A DNA stretch of 64,000 nt from contig CAXIPT010000001.1 of assembly GCA_964030475.1 (NCBI GenBank), positions 24,837,685 through 24,901,684 on the forward strand, written 5' to 3'. The position numbers and the translations under genes are program-made. Of this stretch, positions 36,484 through 53,575 are shown in pieces. Every line of letters begins with the position of its first letter. Positions within the stretch are counted from its first letter, which is position 1. The notes under the pieces are model-generated. The model was given only the letters and a program-made list of their open reading frames with translations, ran no database searches and had not been told where the DNA came from. The DNA comes from Tethya wilhelma. Its lineage: Eukaryota; Porifera; Demospongiae; Tethyida; Tethyidae.

Positions 36484-39400
36484 CTATGAAGGTTTGAGAG
36501 CAGTTTGAAGCTCACCAATCAAATTAATCTCATCTAAATCTTCTAAAAGTATAAACACTCCCTCCCAAGTTAAAGGATAGTGAGGGGAGCCATCTTCTAA
36601 CCACTTTATGATAACATCATTGCAACATTGTTCAGGATTCTCACGGCGGTTCATAGAAATAGCTTGAAGTGAAGGTCCATTCATGCCTAGTAAAACCCCA
36701 GCCTTGTGCCACTTGGGGCAGATGGTTTCAATCACATGGCACCTTTTATTCTCTCCTTCAGTATTTCTCCATCTGATGTTGGTTAGGTTACGGAGGTCAG
36801 GAAACTCAAATGTTGTTGCAGATGATTTGAGCTGACCTACGGTTACAGTAATCAAAATTGTAATGCATGCATCTTGCAGAAATTATTGTTTTACTATGAA
36901 TAATGCAATAATGTGCATGCATGCATGATCAATATTATACTATTGTCAATCAAGATAATAAATACCTTTTGGTATGATAGCTTCGGGATCAGCTGATGAT
37001 GAATCACGTGCACTCTGATCCTGGCCTATGCTGGCCTATAACAAACAAACTTTAATTTAAGCCTGCAACAATATTATTTCACACAAAATATTTATACTTT
37101 ATGCATAGACTGTATATGTAGGGAGTCTAGGGACTGTGGCTCATTCTGGGCAGCTGCATAAAATAAAATTAAATTGACATCAATGTACTGTAACAATTAT
37201 TATACATGAATTCAGATATAAACTTGCAGAGTCGTGACTATTATTATACTCAATAACTTACTGGTCACTATGTCCACATGATCAGTGGCCATTATCATAG
37301 CATCACAAGTGCTTCCTTGACATTTAGTCTGAATAATAATTATACATGCAATGCATGTATGCATTTGTATAGATAATTAAATCGTGCATGGTATTAAATG
37401 TACTGATTCTGATTCTTTCAGTAGCTTAGTTAGCCTAATAATATCTACCTGGAGAGATAGTAGTAAGTCGACGTCATAGTCTTGGAGACAATTAGGACAC
37501 TCTGATTTGGAAGGTCTGTCCTCTCCTTCATAGTAGCTAACGTATCTTATGACATTTGTCTCTTCACAGTTTCCACAGGGAGCCAGTAGAGGTCCACCAT
37601 AATATCTTAATCCTTCCAGGTTGCTGAGCAAGCAAATTTTTTGGAGGTACTCGGTATGAATGGTTTTTATGTGGTGGGTAGGCTTCCTCAGATCACTAGT
37701 GCTGGAACTGATCAGGGGGAAAATATACATAAAATTAATGATTAAAATTATTATAAATAGCTATAGGCTATAACTTACAGGACTGAAATTTTTAATTTGT
37801 GTTGTGCTTTCTCAAATTCCACACGCCAGTGACAGCCTTGTACATTACGAAACTGACACATGCGCTTAGAGAGGTATGGCTTGTCAAAGGACTTGTTTCT
37901 TTGCAGTTCTGCCAACAATAGACAAATAAATCGCTGATAAAGCTCATCAGGAAGGAATTTTTGAAAATCAAAGTAGAACACGATCCATCTGAGGCTCTTA
38001 ATTGGAGGAACTTCCTCACTGGTTGTGTCAGGTAACTTCCCAGGAACAAGGTATTGCAACAGCTGATCTTCAACTGTAGATGCTGCAGCAGTAGCCTCAT
38101 CAGAAAGCGATGATGCTTGTGGCTCTGTGGAGTACGGATTAAAAGTGACTGGATGAATGAGACACTCTGCTTGTAGCATGAGGCAAAACTGATGGAACGA
38201 TTGCTCAATGGGTTCTCGAAGGTATCCAGACCAAGCTTCCATTAGAAGTTCACTTGAGGCAATACCCGTTTCGCTGAGTTGAAGGATGTGGCTTCCTGCA
38301 ATCGAGGATCGGTAATTCAATTCCACCACATTCTGCATAACACGAATCAGCCATGTAGGGTCGAGTACAACTAGATCTTCCAATTCAGCATGCTGGGCAT
38401 CAGTGATGAAGAGGCGAGGGAGAAGTTCTAAATGAAGAATTTGAAACATAATTATATATGCATAACTTTGACACAAAAATTATTATAATTGTTATACTTA
38501 CTGAGATAAACAATTTTTCCAGTCTCGTGAAAGAATTCCAGGGCCAATTGTTGTCCCTTTCGACCTCGAATACCACACTGTGCAGCTAACTTCAACGCCT
38601 GGTCTAATGAGATCAGAAGAGATGATTTTTGTGCTTCTAATCTTTTCTTCCACTCCACCAGTTCAGCCTCCAGGTTGAGCCAACTCACTGGAAGATCTTC
38701 TTCAATGAATGGAAGACGCTCAATCATCACATTCACCTCTCTTTGAAGAGCCTTGGCCCCACTTTTTTTACGAAATATTTCTTCTTTACCATCGATGGAA
38801 CTCTCTACTGCTAAGAAGATCTCCTTTAGATCAGGACCCATGAGGTGAAGATGGTTGAGACACCTGTCATCACCCTTTAGCTCTTCCATTATTGAATCGT
38901 TGATCTTCTTGAGTTCTTCATCTTCAATATGCCTTCCTTTATCAGGATCAGGAGGTGAACGGTGAGTGCCAACTAGACAAACATTCCTTAGTGGTGTTTT
39001 TTCTTGACCAGGAAGAGTGTGAATATGAATTGAATGAAGCCAATAGCGAATTTCTTCATAGGGATTAAATTCCTTTTGCCCATTATACAAATATTTAATT
39101 ATATCTTGCAAGTTGAACACCAGTAGGTACGTAGCTCTTCTTGTGAGGAAGCAGTGGTGCATTGGACGGTACTCCTTTTGACCAGCAAAGTCGAGGGCAT
39201 TTAAAAGAAGCACAGGCTCTACTTTCTTTGTTGGAGAACCCACCAAAAGCTCTTGATTGATTAACAAGGTGTGTCTGCGGCTTAAGTTCAATTGAAGCTC
39301 AGGATGCTTCTTGAATTCAGGTTGAGGAGGAAGAGTAGGGTTAGGCTGTATATTCGGACTTGATTTCAGTGCTTTAGATTTCTTATGAAAGATTCGAAGT

Positions 39401-40644
39401 TTAAATATTTGTTTGAGCTTAGAGAACTTACTAGATTTCTTATGTTGAGGAGCAGCACCTGGATTTGATCGTGGTTTCGTATCATCTGATTGAGAAGGGG
39501 GGTGGCGGATGGTAGCTGAATTTTTCATTAATTCGGTTGCAAGCTTTGGTTCCACTCCAGGTAACTCATGATCATCTGGTTGAGATGGAGAAGGACTGGT
39601 AAATGAACCTTTCTTTGATTTGTCTATAGTTTTTCTATGCTTTGGTTGTGCTAGTCTATCTTCTGGATTAGATGGGATGGGTGTAGTTATAGGTGAACCT
39701 TCAAGTTGGTTGCACGTTTCAGTCGTTTTACTAATTGATGGAGAAATGCTGATTGAAAGACCTTGGTTTGATTTTGTTTTTTGCTTTAGTTCAGTATCTG
39801 GGCTAGGTTGGGGAAATGTAGGTGAACCTTGGTATGTCTCAGCTGCAATTGGTTTAGTAATAGATATCAGGGGGGTGATAGAGCACTCATGATCATGAGG
39901 TGGAGTAGCACCTGCCTTTGATTGTAGTTGCTCATCATCTGATTGAGAATGGGGGAGCTGGATCAGGGTAGATGGATTTTTGTACAATTCATTTTCAAGC
40001 TTAGGTTGCCCGGCTGGTAGCTCATCATCTGGTTGAGATGGAGGAAGACTGGTAGGTTGCTTTGATTCAGTTTCATGCTTTGCCGATTGTGGTAGTCCAT
40101 CTTCTAAGCTGGGTGTAGGGTGAGGTTTACTAATAGATGGTAGAGATTCAGAGCAGTGGCTGGCATTCTTACTCATGTTTAAAGGGAGAATGTCACTATC
40201 TGCAAAAGTGAACAGTTTGGATATCTCGTCATTTAGCTCTGCTTCTGTTACAGGTTCTGCATGACTATTTTTATTCTCTGAGAAAAGATCTGATGGTAGA
40301 GCTCCAATCACTCCTTGCACAAAATGATGATCAGCATGTTTCTGAACCAAGAAGTCATCTTTCTCACTCCAATCTTCAGCTGTCACATTTCGTCTATCGA
40401 GAGCCTGAACAGTTGTATTATCAATCCCTCTAGTTGAATCTTGATTGGGATTGAATCCTTTAAGAACCAGGAGACGATACAGACTGGTCTTCCCGACCCT
40501 TTCTTTGCCCAAGAGCACCAAGTTACATCGTGGAATCTTCGTTTTACCCTCTACAAGTGCCTCAAGATATACCTGAACTGCCTGTGGACCTTTCTTCTTG
40601 ATCTCAGGCGGGATAACTGTAAAATTATTATTAATCGTTGCCAC
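36484..40644 (-). CDS. Roc-COR GTPase with zinc-binding region and Death domain
   Basis: Seven exons: 40644-38502, 38427-37779, 37707-37449, 37328-37262, 37153-37098, 37035-36966, 36836-36484, encoding 1198 residues. A Roc GTPase starts with P-loop GKERVGKTS (residues 46-54) and STRGID (G2). About 410 residues of Ser/Pro-rich, repeat-bearing sequence then precede G3 DFAGQ (485) and a G4-like GTHRS. A COR domain follows (LPFIEEDLPVSWLNLE to LVVLDPTWLIRVMQ). Exons 3-4 bear two CxxC pairs (CGNC, CPNC) plus CQGSTC, a likely zinc site. The last exon is a death domain (WHKAGVLLGMNGPSL ... WEGVFILLEDL). Roc-COR-Death recalls the C-terminal half of DAPK1 without kinase or ankyrins. It probably signals in death or stress pathways (inference). 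Confidence 0.85.
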
Positions 40645-41515
40645 TGAGCCATAAATGTGGTTTACACATTCATGCAGATTGAGTGGGCGAAAATATTAAT
40701 TGCATGCGTGTAGTAGATATGCATATATGGGCTGATTGTGTACCTGTTAATTAACATAATATTAGTATTTTGGTGATGATAATTTTTTTTTTTTTTGACA
40801 ATTTGCTACATAGAATGTTCAGCTAAGCTATTATACTCAAGTATATGCATTCACAGCTGCATGAGTTGACTGGAATGGTATATTTGATCCATCATGGACA
40901 TGCACAAGTTGTCAACCACCATACGTAAGGGATGAAAATGGCAACAATGGTGGGCCTTGAACTTTCAACCATGAGATTGGAAGCACTATATAATTGCACA
41001 ACCATGGAACACACACACACACACACACACATATACGCACACAGTCATGCATACCACGCCCAAAAAATCAAACACTTTCAGCTACCCTATCATACGTACG
41101 GTAGTACGTATAGTAGGAATGGGTCGACTGTCCAATAGACACAATACAAAATGTTGGTCCGCACTATAAAAATCTACTCAAACAAAAAATAACCTTCAAA
41201 GTTGCTGAGAGGCTCTTACTGAAAGATTACCAACTGCATGTAAGGCCTAAAACTCACAAAAACTTTCCTTAGCACTCGTAGAGAGTGCCAGTGGGAAGCC
41301 ACCATAGTGTCATTTTTTGTTCTCTAACGTACNATGCAAAAATTTGGAAATTTTAGACACTTGTAACAGAGAAACTATACAAGTTTGAGGGCTGTAATTC
41401 TATCTCAGTAAATCACTTAAGGTAACGTACCTGTTCACCAAGTTTCGGCAAAATCCATGAGGGTCATACAATTTGTGTGTTGATTTGACATGGAATGACC
41501 CATATATTATTATAG
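40645..41515. other. Intergenic region with dispersed element and 'n' join
   Basis: Contains a CA repeat at about 41010-41030, the family-1 element at 41087-41325 and the undetermined base at 41333. No gene was seen before the duplicated TMPPE exon. Confidence 0.5.
41087..41325 (-). mobile_element. Dispersed ~240-bp element (family 1), copy 2
   Basis: Inverted relative to the copy at 6620-6857. It starts with ATCATACGTACGGTAGTACG and ends with GGAAGCCACCATAGTG. An 'n' follows 8 bases later. Confidence 0.7.
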
Positions 41516-41840
41516 GTATGGCTCTCACAGTATGGACATCCATGCTGCTCTCAGTGGTCGTACCAAACACATACCAACCATTGTGCTAGCCCACCAACCA
41601 AAGGCCGCTGCCGAAGCGATCATGTGGGACGACGTGAGACTGGTCCTCTCCGGACACACCCACGGAGGACAGTTCTTTCCCTTTATGGTCACTGTTTATA
41701 TGTTTAACCCTTTCTTTGCTGGATTGTATCAGCCAAGGGAGAGCGTGTACGTGTATGTGAGTTCTGGGACAATGTTTTTTACCATTCCGTTTCGACACTA
41801 TAGACCTGAGATAACTCACATAACACTAGTCAGTGCTTAG
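41516..41840 (+). pseudogene. TMPPE: Duplicate of the TMPPE-like terminal exon
   Basis: The splice acceptor (TTATAG) and the 108-codon terminal exon are retained with only a few silent changes against 1377-1701. The 3' flank also matches with small indels. No exon 1 or 2 precedes it, only the 'n' at 41333. It is either a partial duplication or a second haplotype misplaced by assembly. Confidence 0.75.
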
Positions 41841-43595
41841 TGAATAACTATATTATTTTTTTATACCTTTAGTAACAATATAGTTTTCAAAATTTGTCAC
41901 ACTAAAGTATTATATTTATTTATAATAGTATTATTATGTATGTGAAATAAAATGTGAAACTTTGGATTGTTACAGTGCATGCAAGTATTATAATAATTAT
42001 TATTATTTTGAATAATCATCAGTCGACCCTCAATATTGTTCAATCCTTGCAATTGTCTTGAAGATATTGCATAACTCACATAACCCTAAATCAGTGAGTA
42101 ATTAAGTTAAGTGCTTATTTTTGTCAGTTGTGTAACCATTTAACTTGGTCTGGTGCGCGGATTGTACATGTATCAGATCGGGTAAAGATCGACATTGTAA
42201 ACCGATGCGCGGCGCGCGCGGCGCAGCCAAATAGAATTAAAGTTTCAAATTCCTCAAGTCGACCGTTTATTTTGCTACATGTGTTTTCAGTAACTGTTGG
42301 TAAGTTTTATTCAGCATGGTTTGAGCTATGAATGCAATACAGTTTTCAGTTACTGAGGTAAGTCATCAAGGCATGACATTGTATGTTTTCAAGTTCAGAA
42401 TACTTTTATTATATCACTTCACTCTCTCAGTGATGCATGTTTATTTGCAATTGTTCAGAGCATGTAGACCAGTATCTTCATGATATGAGCCTCGGAAATT
42501 TTATCAATAATCATTTAGCTACCAGCCAGTTAATTAACTCACGGTAAGGAGAATGACATGTCAGGGTACACATGGGGTATTGTTTTCTTCTCATATATAT
42601 ACTTTCCTATTACTTTTGTATTGCAGAGTTACGTAATATACAGTATCCGGATTTTGCCAGTGCTGCATTAAATAACCGGCACCATTCTTTAATCTTTAAT
42701 CTGCAAGCTTTAGTTTACAGAGCCAGTGCAGTATCCACGGCCTTAATGAAAAGGAATCAATTATTGATTGTCAAAAGCAACTGATATGTTGTTTTTGGAC
42801 ATTTCACTACTCGCCAAATCAACTTATACTTCTCAGTATAAGTTTGTTCAGAACAGTTTTGACATGTTCGGTATTATTGTTTACATGTATTATCTATGGT
42901 TTCCTGAACTGGTTAGTTTTTGTAGTTATTCATTGTTGATGATTATCTGATTCTATTTTAGACAGGAATTCTAATCAGTAAGCTTAGCAGACATTCTTAT
43001 TCACCCCCCTATTTCTATTCATGCCCAGTTCCCCTCCTGTACACAGTAGGGTGGTTTGAGGTACAATGCCTTGTCATGAATTTATGCATAATAAGTGAAT
43101 TCCAATTCCCAACGAGTGTGTGGATGGTGTGTACATGCAATAGCCTCATTTCCAGGCCTCTCCACAATAAATGTATTAGGCAATGTCTATAACTTTTGGC
43201 ATAATGTTATGGCATTGCGGTTGTCTGACTAACCACGTCACCACGTATACCTCATGCAAAATATCTCAATATATACTGGTGCATGCAGGACTGATCCATA
43301 TTAGCTACAAGTAGTAAAATTTCATAAAAATAAGAATGTAAACAGTATATTATAATGATTGAAGCAAAGCAGGACTCGGAATTTCGGCATATTAGTTTTT
43401 CAATAGTATAAACAATGCAGGCATGCACTCACCGGCATTAGAACTAGCACTTCATTATCATACGTACGGTAGTACGTATAGTAGGAATGGGTCGACTGTC
43501 CCATAGACACAATACAAAATGTTGGTCACTATAAAAATCTAGTTAAGCAGAAAATAACCTTCAAAGTTGCTGAGAGGCTCTCACTGACAGATTAN
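41841..43595. other. Intergenic region with repeat fragments
   Basis: Contains the matched TMPPE 3' flank (to about 42070), a GC-rich patch (GCGCGGCGCGCGCGGCGC near 42208), a fragment of the TAGCCTCG family near 43142 and a partial family-1 element (43459-43594) running into the 'n' at 43595. A 50-codon open frame at 42627-42784 has an acceptor but no partner exon. Confidence 0.45.
43459..43594 (-). mobile_element. Dispersed element (family 1), truncated copy 3
   Basis: It begins with the same ATCATACGTACGGTAGTACG and matches 41087-41226, then stops at the 'n'. Confidence 0.65.
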
Positions 43596-48839
<5,244 letters not shown>

Positions 48840-48929
48840 TCAGCAGAGTATGCAAATGCATAGCGCATGCATAACCTAGTCTGGTGCCCAGACCCTTTCT
48901 GCTAATTAGTAGGCGGGACAGCCTATTAA

Positions 48930-49289
48930 TGTCATAATTAAAGATTGACCGTTACCTTATTTGGTAACATACTCAAACAGGAACTCTAACTCTTTGTACT
49001 CTTTAGCATGCTTACACCTGTAACTTAGGTCACTAGTAACTCAATAGACTTACGGTAACTAATTTGCTTGTTAGACTTAGCATTAGGATGTATGACTTTA
49101 TTAATTGTATAGGATGTGTATTCTTTAATCTATGTCTGTTCTGTATTTGTACTTATTTGGATGTTTTGCTCCTCTTCCTTTCTAGACTTTTCTGTCACTT
49201 TCTTTTTGTATAAATAGTCTACTCTTTTTGTAACTTGCATGAGAAGTTATTCGATTCACTTTGAGTTAGTCTATACTCACGATATCACA
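48930..49289 (+). repeat. 5' LTR of Ty3-type retrotransposon
   Basis: Starts TGTCATAATTAAAGATTGAC and ends ATATCACA, so it has the usual TG...CA ends. Length is about 360 bp. It contains TATAAATAG near 49209. Confidence 0.9.
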
Positions 49290-49290
49290 T

Positions 49291-52200
49291 TTGGCGACGA
49301 GGATTTTGGATCCTACCTACTCACTCTTCATCATGGCCACTGCAACCCAATACGGTGCAATCACGGAGTTCCACCCAGAGTCGGACTCTATTAAAGCTTA
49401 TTTCGAACGGGCAGATCTGTATTTTATGGCGAACAAAGTCACTGAAGACAAGCAGAAGGTTGCTATCCTTCTCAGCTTAATTGGAGTACCCATTTATTCT
49501 CTGCTGAGTGATTTGCTGGCGCCATCTCCGCCAGGCTCCAAGTCATTAAAAGTGATCTCTGAGACACTGTGCAAACATTTTCAGCCTAAACGGACGGTGA
49601 TCGCTGACCGATTTCATTTTCACAAACGTGATCAGGCTGCAGGGGAGAGTATTGCAGACTATGATGCCAATCTAAGGAAATTGGCTGCCCACTGCCAGTT
49701 CGGAGATGGCCTAACTGAGGCCCTACGTGATCGTTTTGTCTGTGGACTGCGACACGATGCCATTCAACGCCGCCTGCTCTCTGAAACAGAGCTTACCTAC
49801 AAGAAAGCCATGGAAATTGCCCAGGCTATGGAAACTGCTGACCAAAGCTCGAAGTCTTTCAAGACAGCCACGGAACATCCCGTGCGGAAACTGTACACTA
49901 AGGATGCTCCATCGAAGAATCTTTGCTACCGATGCAACCGCCCAGGCCACAGTGCCACTACTTGCAAATTTAAGGAGGCCGAATGCCATGCTTGCGGCAA
50001 GAAGGGCCACATTGCTCCTGCGTGTCAATCTAAATTGAAAGCCCAGGCACGGAAGAAGCCAACACCCACAAAAGGGAAGCACTGGAGTAAGAAATCAGAG
50101 AAAACTCACCAGATCCAGAGTGAACAGCCGGCTGAGGCTGAGGAATCCAGTGACGAATACCCTATCTTCAAATTAGGTGAGCACTCAAGCAAACCTATTG
50201 AGGTCCCCCTGGTTATCAACGACCAGCGCCTTACCATGGAATTGGACACCGGAGCCGCTGTCTCCATCATCTCTGAGGCTACTAGGAAGAAACTCTTTCC
50301 TCAGGAGAAACTCCACAGCTCCCAGATTGTCTTGAAGACATACACGGATGAACCAATCCAACTCAAAGGGAACCTACATGTACGTGTGCAGTACGGTGAT
50401 CAAGTTGCCAAGTTAGCACTAGTTGTGGTTGACGGAGACGGCCCTAGTCTATTTGGACGAAACTGGCTCAAGTACCTCAAATTGAACTGGAACGAGATAG
50501 CAGCTGTACACTCAATCCGGAATGATGGTCTCAATGCCGTAGTACAGCAACATGCTACACTTTTCAAAGATGGACTCGGAGCAGTCGAACCGTTCCGAGC
50601 AACACTTCACGTCAACCCTGATGCAACACCAAAGTTTTTCAAACCTCGCCCTGTTCCCTTTGCCATTAAAGAGGCCATTGGCAGGGAGCTTGATCGCATG
50701 GAAAAGCAAGGCACAATTGAACACGTGGCCCACAGTGAGTGGGCTGCACCCATAGTAGCTGTCCCAAAGAAGGACGGTACTTTTCGCATTTGTGGGGACT
50801 ATAAGGTTACTGTTAACCAATCACTTGCTGTCGACCAGTACCCCTTACCGAAACCTGAGGAATTGTTTGCAACACTGGCTGGAGGAAAAATTTTCACCAA
50901 GTTGGATCTGTCCCAGGCATACCTGCAATTGCAACTGGACGAGAAATCGAGGTCATTTGTCACCATCAATACACACCAAGGCCTGTACCGATGTAACCGA
51001 CTCCCATTCGGAGTTGCTTCAGCACCAGCATTATTCCAGAAACTGATGGATACGGTCCTACAAGGAATACCAGGAGTCACTTGCTACATTGATGACATTC
51101 TCATCAGCTCACCTGACGAAGCGAGTCACCTCAAGACCCTCGACACTGTGCTCGAGCGACTGGAGAAGCATGGATTCAGGTTGAAGCTTGCAAAGTGCCA
51201 ATTCCTGATGCCATCAGTGGACTACCTTGGACATGTGATCGATGCACATGGGATTCGTGCCATGCCAGAGAAGGTCGATGCAATTGAGAAGGCTCCACCT
51301 CCACAGAATGTCACAGAACTCCGCTCCTTCCTTGGGCTGCTGAATTACTACGGGAAATTCATCCCAAATCTCGCCACTACCTTACACCCATTGAACGATC
51401 TCCTGAAGGCGGATCAAAAGTGGGAGTGGACACCGGAATGTGCCAAAGCTTTCAAGGATGCCAAAGAACACCTCTCATCAAAGAAGGTGCTTACCCACTA
51501 TGACCCCAAGTTACCACTTAATCTCGCAACTGATGCCTCTGCATACGGCATTGGAGCCGTACTTTCCCATGTCTTACCTGATGGTTCTGAACGGCCTATT
51601 GCTTTTGCCTCCCGCACACTCTCGGTGACTGAAAGAAATTATGCACAAATAGAGAAGGAGGCTCTTTCTATCGTGTTCGGCATCAAGAAGTTTCATCAAT
51701 ACCTGTATGGCCGACAATTTAGTCTGATAACCGACCACAAGCCCCTTACAGCTATCTTTGGTCCCAAGAAAGGTGTACCTGCACTAGCTGCTGCACGACT
51801 ACAAAGATGGTCTCTACTTCTCTCAGCGTACAGCTACAGTATCACCTACAAGCCCACTGATCAACACAGTAACGCAGATGGTCTCTCTCGACTGCCACTG
51901 CCAACTCTAGCACATTCTAAGTGCAACACTGACAGCATCTTCAACATGGCTCAGATTCAAGCTTTATCTGTTACTGCTTCTGAGATTCAGACACACACAC
52001 GCTCTGATCGTGTTCTTAGCAAAGTTTACCAGTATGTCAAATCTGGATGGCCCAACCAAGTTGACAAAGAATTACAACCTCACAAGTCTCGTCAAAGTGA
52101 GATTGTCCTGGAAGGTGGTTGTTTGATGTGGGGAATTCGTGTAACCATCCCTGAATGCCTGCAAGCAGCAGTACTACAATCTCTACATGCCAATTACCCT

Positions 52201-52449
52201 GGAATTTCTAGAATGAAAGCCATAGCACGCAGTTATTTCTGGTGGATTGGATTGGATGGAGGCATTGAAAACATTGCAAAATCTTGCACTGCCTGTCAAG
52301 CTGTCAAATCGGCGCCACTAGTGGCACCTCTTCACCCATGGATATGGCCTGACGCCCCCTGGAAGCGTGTTCATGTGGATTTCGCAGGACCCTTCCTTGG
52401 AAAGATGTTCTTTAATTGTTGTTGTGGATGCACATTCCAAATGGCCTGA
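49291..52449 (+). CDS. Gag-Pol polyprotein of Ty3-type element (frame 1)
   Basis: About 1050 residues in one frame with no gag/pol shift. Gag is followed by two CCHC zinc knuckles (CYRCNRPGHSATTC and CHACGKKGHIAPAC), a protease with the ELDTGAAVSII active site, reverse transcriptase with YIDDI, RNase H (LATDASAYGIGAV) and the integrase HHCC zinc finger (HANYPG ... CTACQ). The first integrase aspartate (VHVDFAGPF) is still in this frame, which then runs off into a stop. The probable start is the ATG at 49334, since upstream codons overlap the primer site. The layout and primer suggest a Mag-like or related Ty3 clade (inference). Confidence 0.9.
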   Translation: MATRILDPTYSLFIMATATQYGAITEFHPESDSIKAYFERADLYFMANKVTEDKQKVAILLSLIGVPIYSLLSDLLAPSPPGSKSLKVISETLCKHFQPKRTVIADRFHFHKRDQAAGESIADYDANLRKLAAHCQFGDGLTEALRDRFVCGLRHDAIQRRLLSETELTYKKAMEIAQAMETADQSSKSFKTATEHPVRKLYTKDAPSKNLCYRCNRPGHSATTCKFKEAECHACGKKGHIAPACQSKLKAQARKKPTPTKGKHWSKKSEKTHQIQSEQPAEAEESSDEYPIFKLGEHSSKPIEVPLVINDQRLTMELDTGAAVSIISEATRKKLFPQEKLHSSQIVLKTYTDEPIQLKGNLHVRVQYGDQVAKLALVVVDGDGPSLFGRNWLKYLKLNWNEIAAVHSIRNDGLNAVVQQHATLFKDGLGAVEPFRATLHVNPDATPKFFKPRPVPFAIKEAIGRELDRMEKQGTIEHVAHSEWAAPIVAVPKKDGTFRICGDYKVTVNQSLAVDQYPLPKPEELFATLAGGKIFTKLDLSQAYLQLQLDEKSRSFVTINTHQGLYRCNRLPFGVASAPALFQKLMDTVLQGIPGVTCYIDDILISSPDEASHLKTLDTVLERLEKHGFRLKLAKCQFLMPSVDYLGHVIDAHGIRAMPEKVDAIEKAPPPQNVTELRSFLGLLNYYGKFIPNLATTLHPLNDLLKADQKWEWTPECAKAFKDAKEHLSSKKVLTHYDPKLPLNLATDASAYGIGAVLSHVLPDGSERPIAFASRTLSVTERNYAQIEKEALSIVFGIKKFHQYLYGRQFSLITDHKPLTAIFGPKKGVPALAAARLQRWSLLLSAYSYSITYKPTDQHSNADGLSRLPLPTLAHSKCNTDSIFNMAQIQALSVTASEIQTHTRSDRVLSKVYQYVKSGWPNQVDKELQPHKSRQSEIVLEGGCLMWGIRVTIPECLQAAVLQSLHANYPGISRMKAIARSYFWWIGLDGGIENIAKSCTACQAVKSAPLVAPLHPWIWPDAPWKRVHVDFAGPFLGKMFFNCCCGCTFQMA
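49292..49304 (+). promoter_or_regulatory. Primer binding site, tRNA-Ser type
   Basis: TGGCGACGAGGAT, two bases after the LTR, is complementary to the 3' end of metazoan tRNA-Ser(GCU), including CCA (from memory of that tRNA). Confidence 0.7.
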
Positions 52450-53134
52450 AGACATTATGATGCCTAGTACCACCTCTCAAGTCACCATCGAAGTGCTACG
52501 CTCACTGTTTTCTCGGTATGGTCTTCCTGAACAATTAGTTTCGGACAATGGACCACAATTCACTTCCGAAGAATTTGCCAAGTTCACCAAGATGAATGGA
52601 ATCAAGCATATTCTCTCTGCTCCATATCATCCAGCATCAAATGGGCTAGCTGAACGATTCGTCCAGACTTTCAAGCGAGCCATGAAGGCTAGTGAGACGG
52701 AACAAGGATCTCTCAATCAGAGACTGAATCAATTCCTATTCACCTATCGTTTCTCACCACATGCTTCCACCACTGTCTCGCCCAGTGAGCTATTCCTTGG
52801 AAGAACACTGCGCACCAGGTTCGACCTACTCAAACCAAACATCAACCAGAGAGTCCATACTAAACAAGCTACACAGAAGGCCCAACATGACTTGCATTCA
52901 AGGTCTCGATCTTTTTCACAAGGAGCATCACTCATGGTTCGTGATTATCGACCAAACTCCAACAAGTGGATACCTGGAACTATTGTCTCGGAACTGAGTC
53001 CCGTTACCTATTTCGTCAAGAATGAAGGTGGCAGTATTGTGAAACGCCACACTGACCAGATACGAAAAGGATTTGTGATCACTCACAGCCACAACCAGAT
53101 TGGATACAGGATAATTTCCAGTACACTGAACTGA
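52405..53134 (+). pseudogene. Integrase C-terminal part in shifted frame
   Basis: The catalytic core continues in the next frame with SDNGPQF (second Asp) and NGLAERFVQ (Glu), then a C-terminal chromatin-binding-like region. Frames switch near 52405, within a T-rich stretch, as expected for a one-base insertion. The exact junction is approximate. Confidence 0.8.
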
Positions 53135-53249
53135 CATCCTCTGTTGAACCCGAACCTGAACACCCTGTTGAGACTACTCGGCGTTACCCCGATCGTGACC
53201 GCCGACCTCCTCATCGCTTAATGTTTATTGTCTGAGAACTTGTTGTTTA

Positions 53250-53261
53250 GAGGGGAGGAAA
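53250..53261 (+). promoter_or_regulatory. Polypurine tract
   Basis: GAGGGGAGGAAA directly before the 3' LTR primes plus-strand synthesis. Confidence 0.85.
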
Positions 53262-53575
53262 TGTCATAATTAAAGATTGACCGTTACCCTATTTGGTAAC
53301 ATACTCAAACAAAAACTCTTTGTACTCTTTACCATGCTTACACCTGTAACTTAGGTCACTAGTAACTCAATAGACTTACTGTAACTAATTTGCTGGTTAG
53401 ACTTAGCATTAGGATGTATGACTTTATTAATTGTAAAGGATGTGTATTCTTTAATCTATGTCTGTTCTGTATTTGTACTTATTTGGATGTTTTGCTCCTT
53501 TTCCTTTCTAGACTTTTCTGTCACTTTCTTTTTGTATAAATAGGCTACTCTTTTTGTAATGTGCACGAGAAGTTA
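53262..53575 (+). repeat. 3' LTR, truncated
   Basis: Matches the 5' LTR from TGTCATAATT to GAGAAGTTA, with a 9-base internal deletion near 53310, and then breaks off into unrelated sequence. Confidence 0.88.

Larger units (their letters stand above)
48930..53575 (+). mobile_element. Ty3-type LTR retrotransposon, nearly complete
   Basis: Elements in order: 5' LTR (48930-49289), primer binding site (49292-49304), gag-pol frame, second integrase frame, polypurine tract (53250-53261) and 3' LTR (53262-53575). The 3' LTR lacks the last ~45 bp and has a small internal deletion relative to the 5' LTR. No target-site duplication can be tested because of this truncation. A single-base frame change in the integrase makes this copy non-autonomous unless it is a sequencing error. 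Confidence 0.92.

Noticed and set aside
42328..42784. Possible two-exon small gene (ATG at 42328, acceptor near 42626)
   Set aside because: The phase of the first donor does not match the only long frame of the second exon, and joining them gives an early stop.
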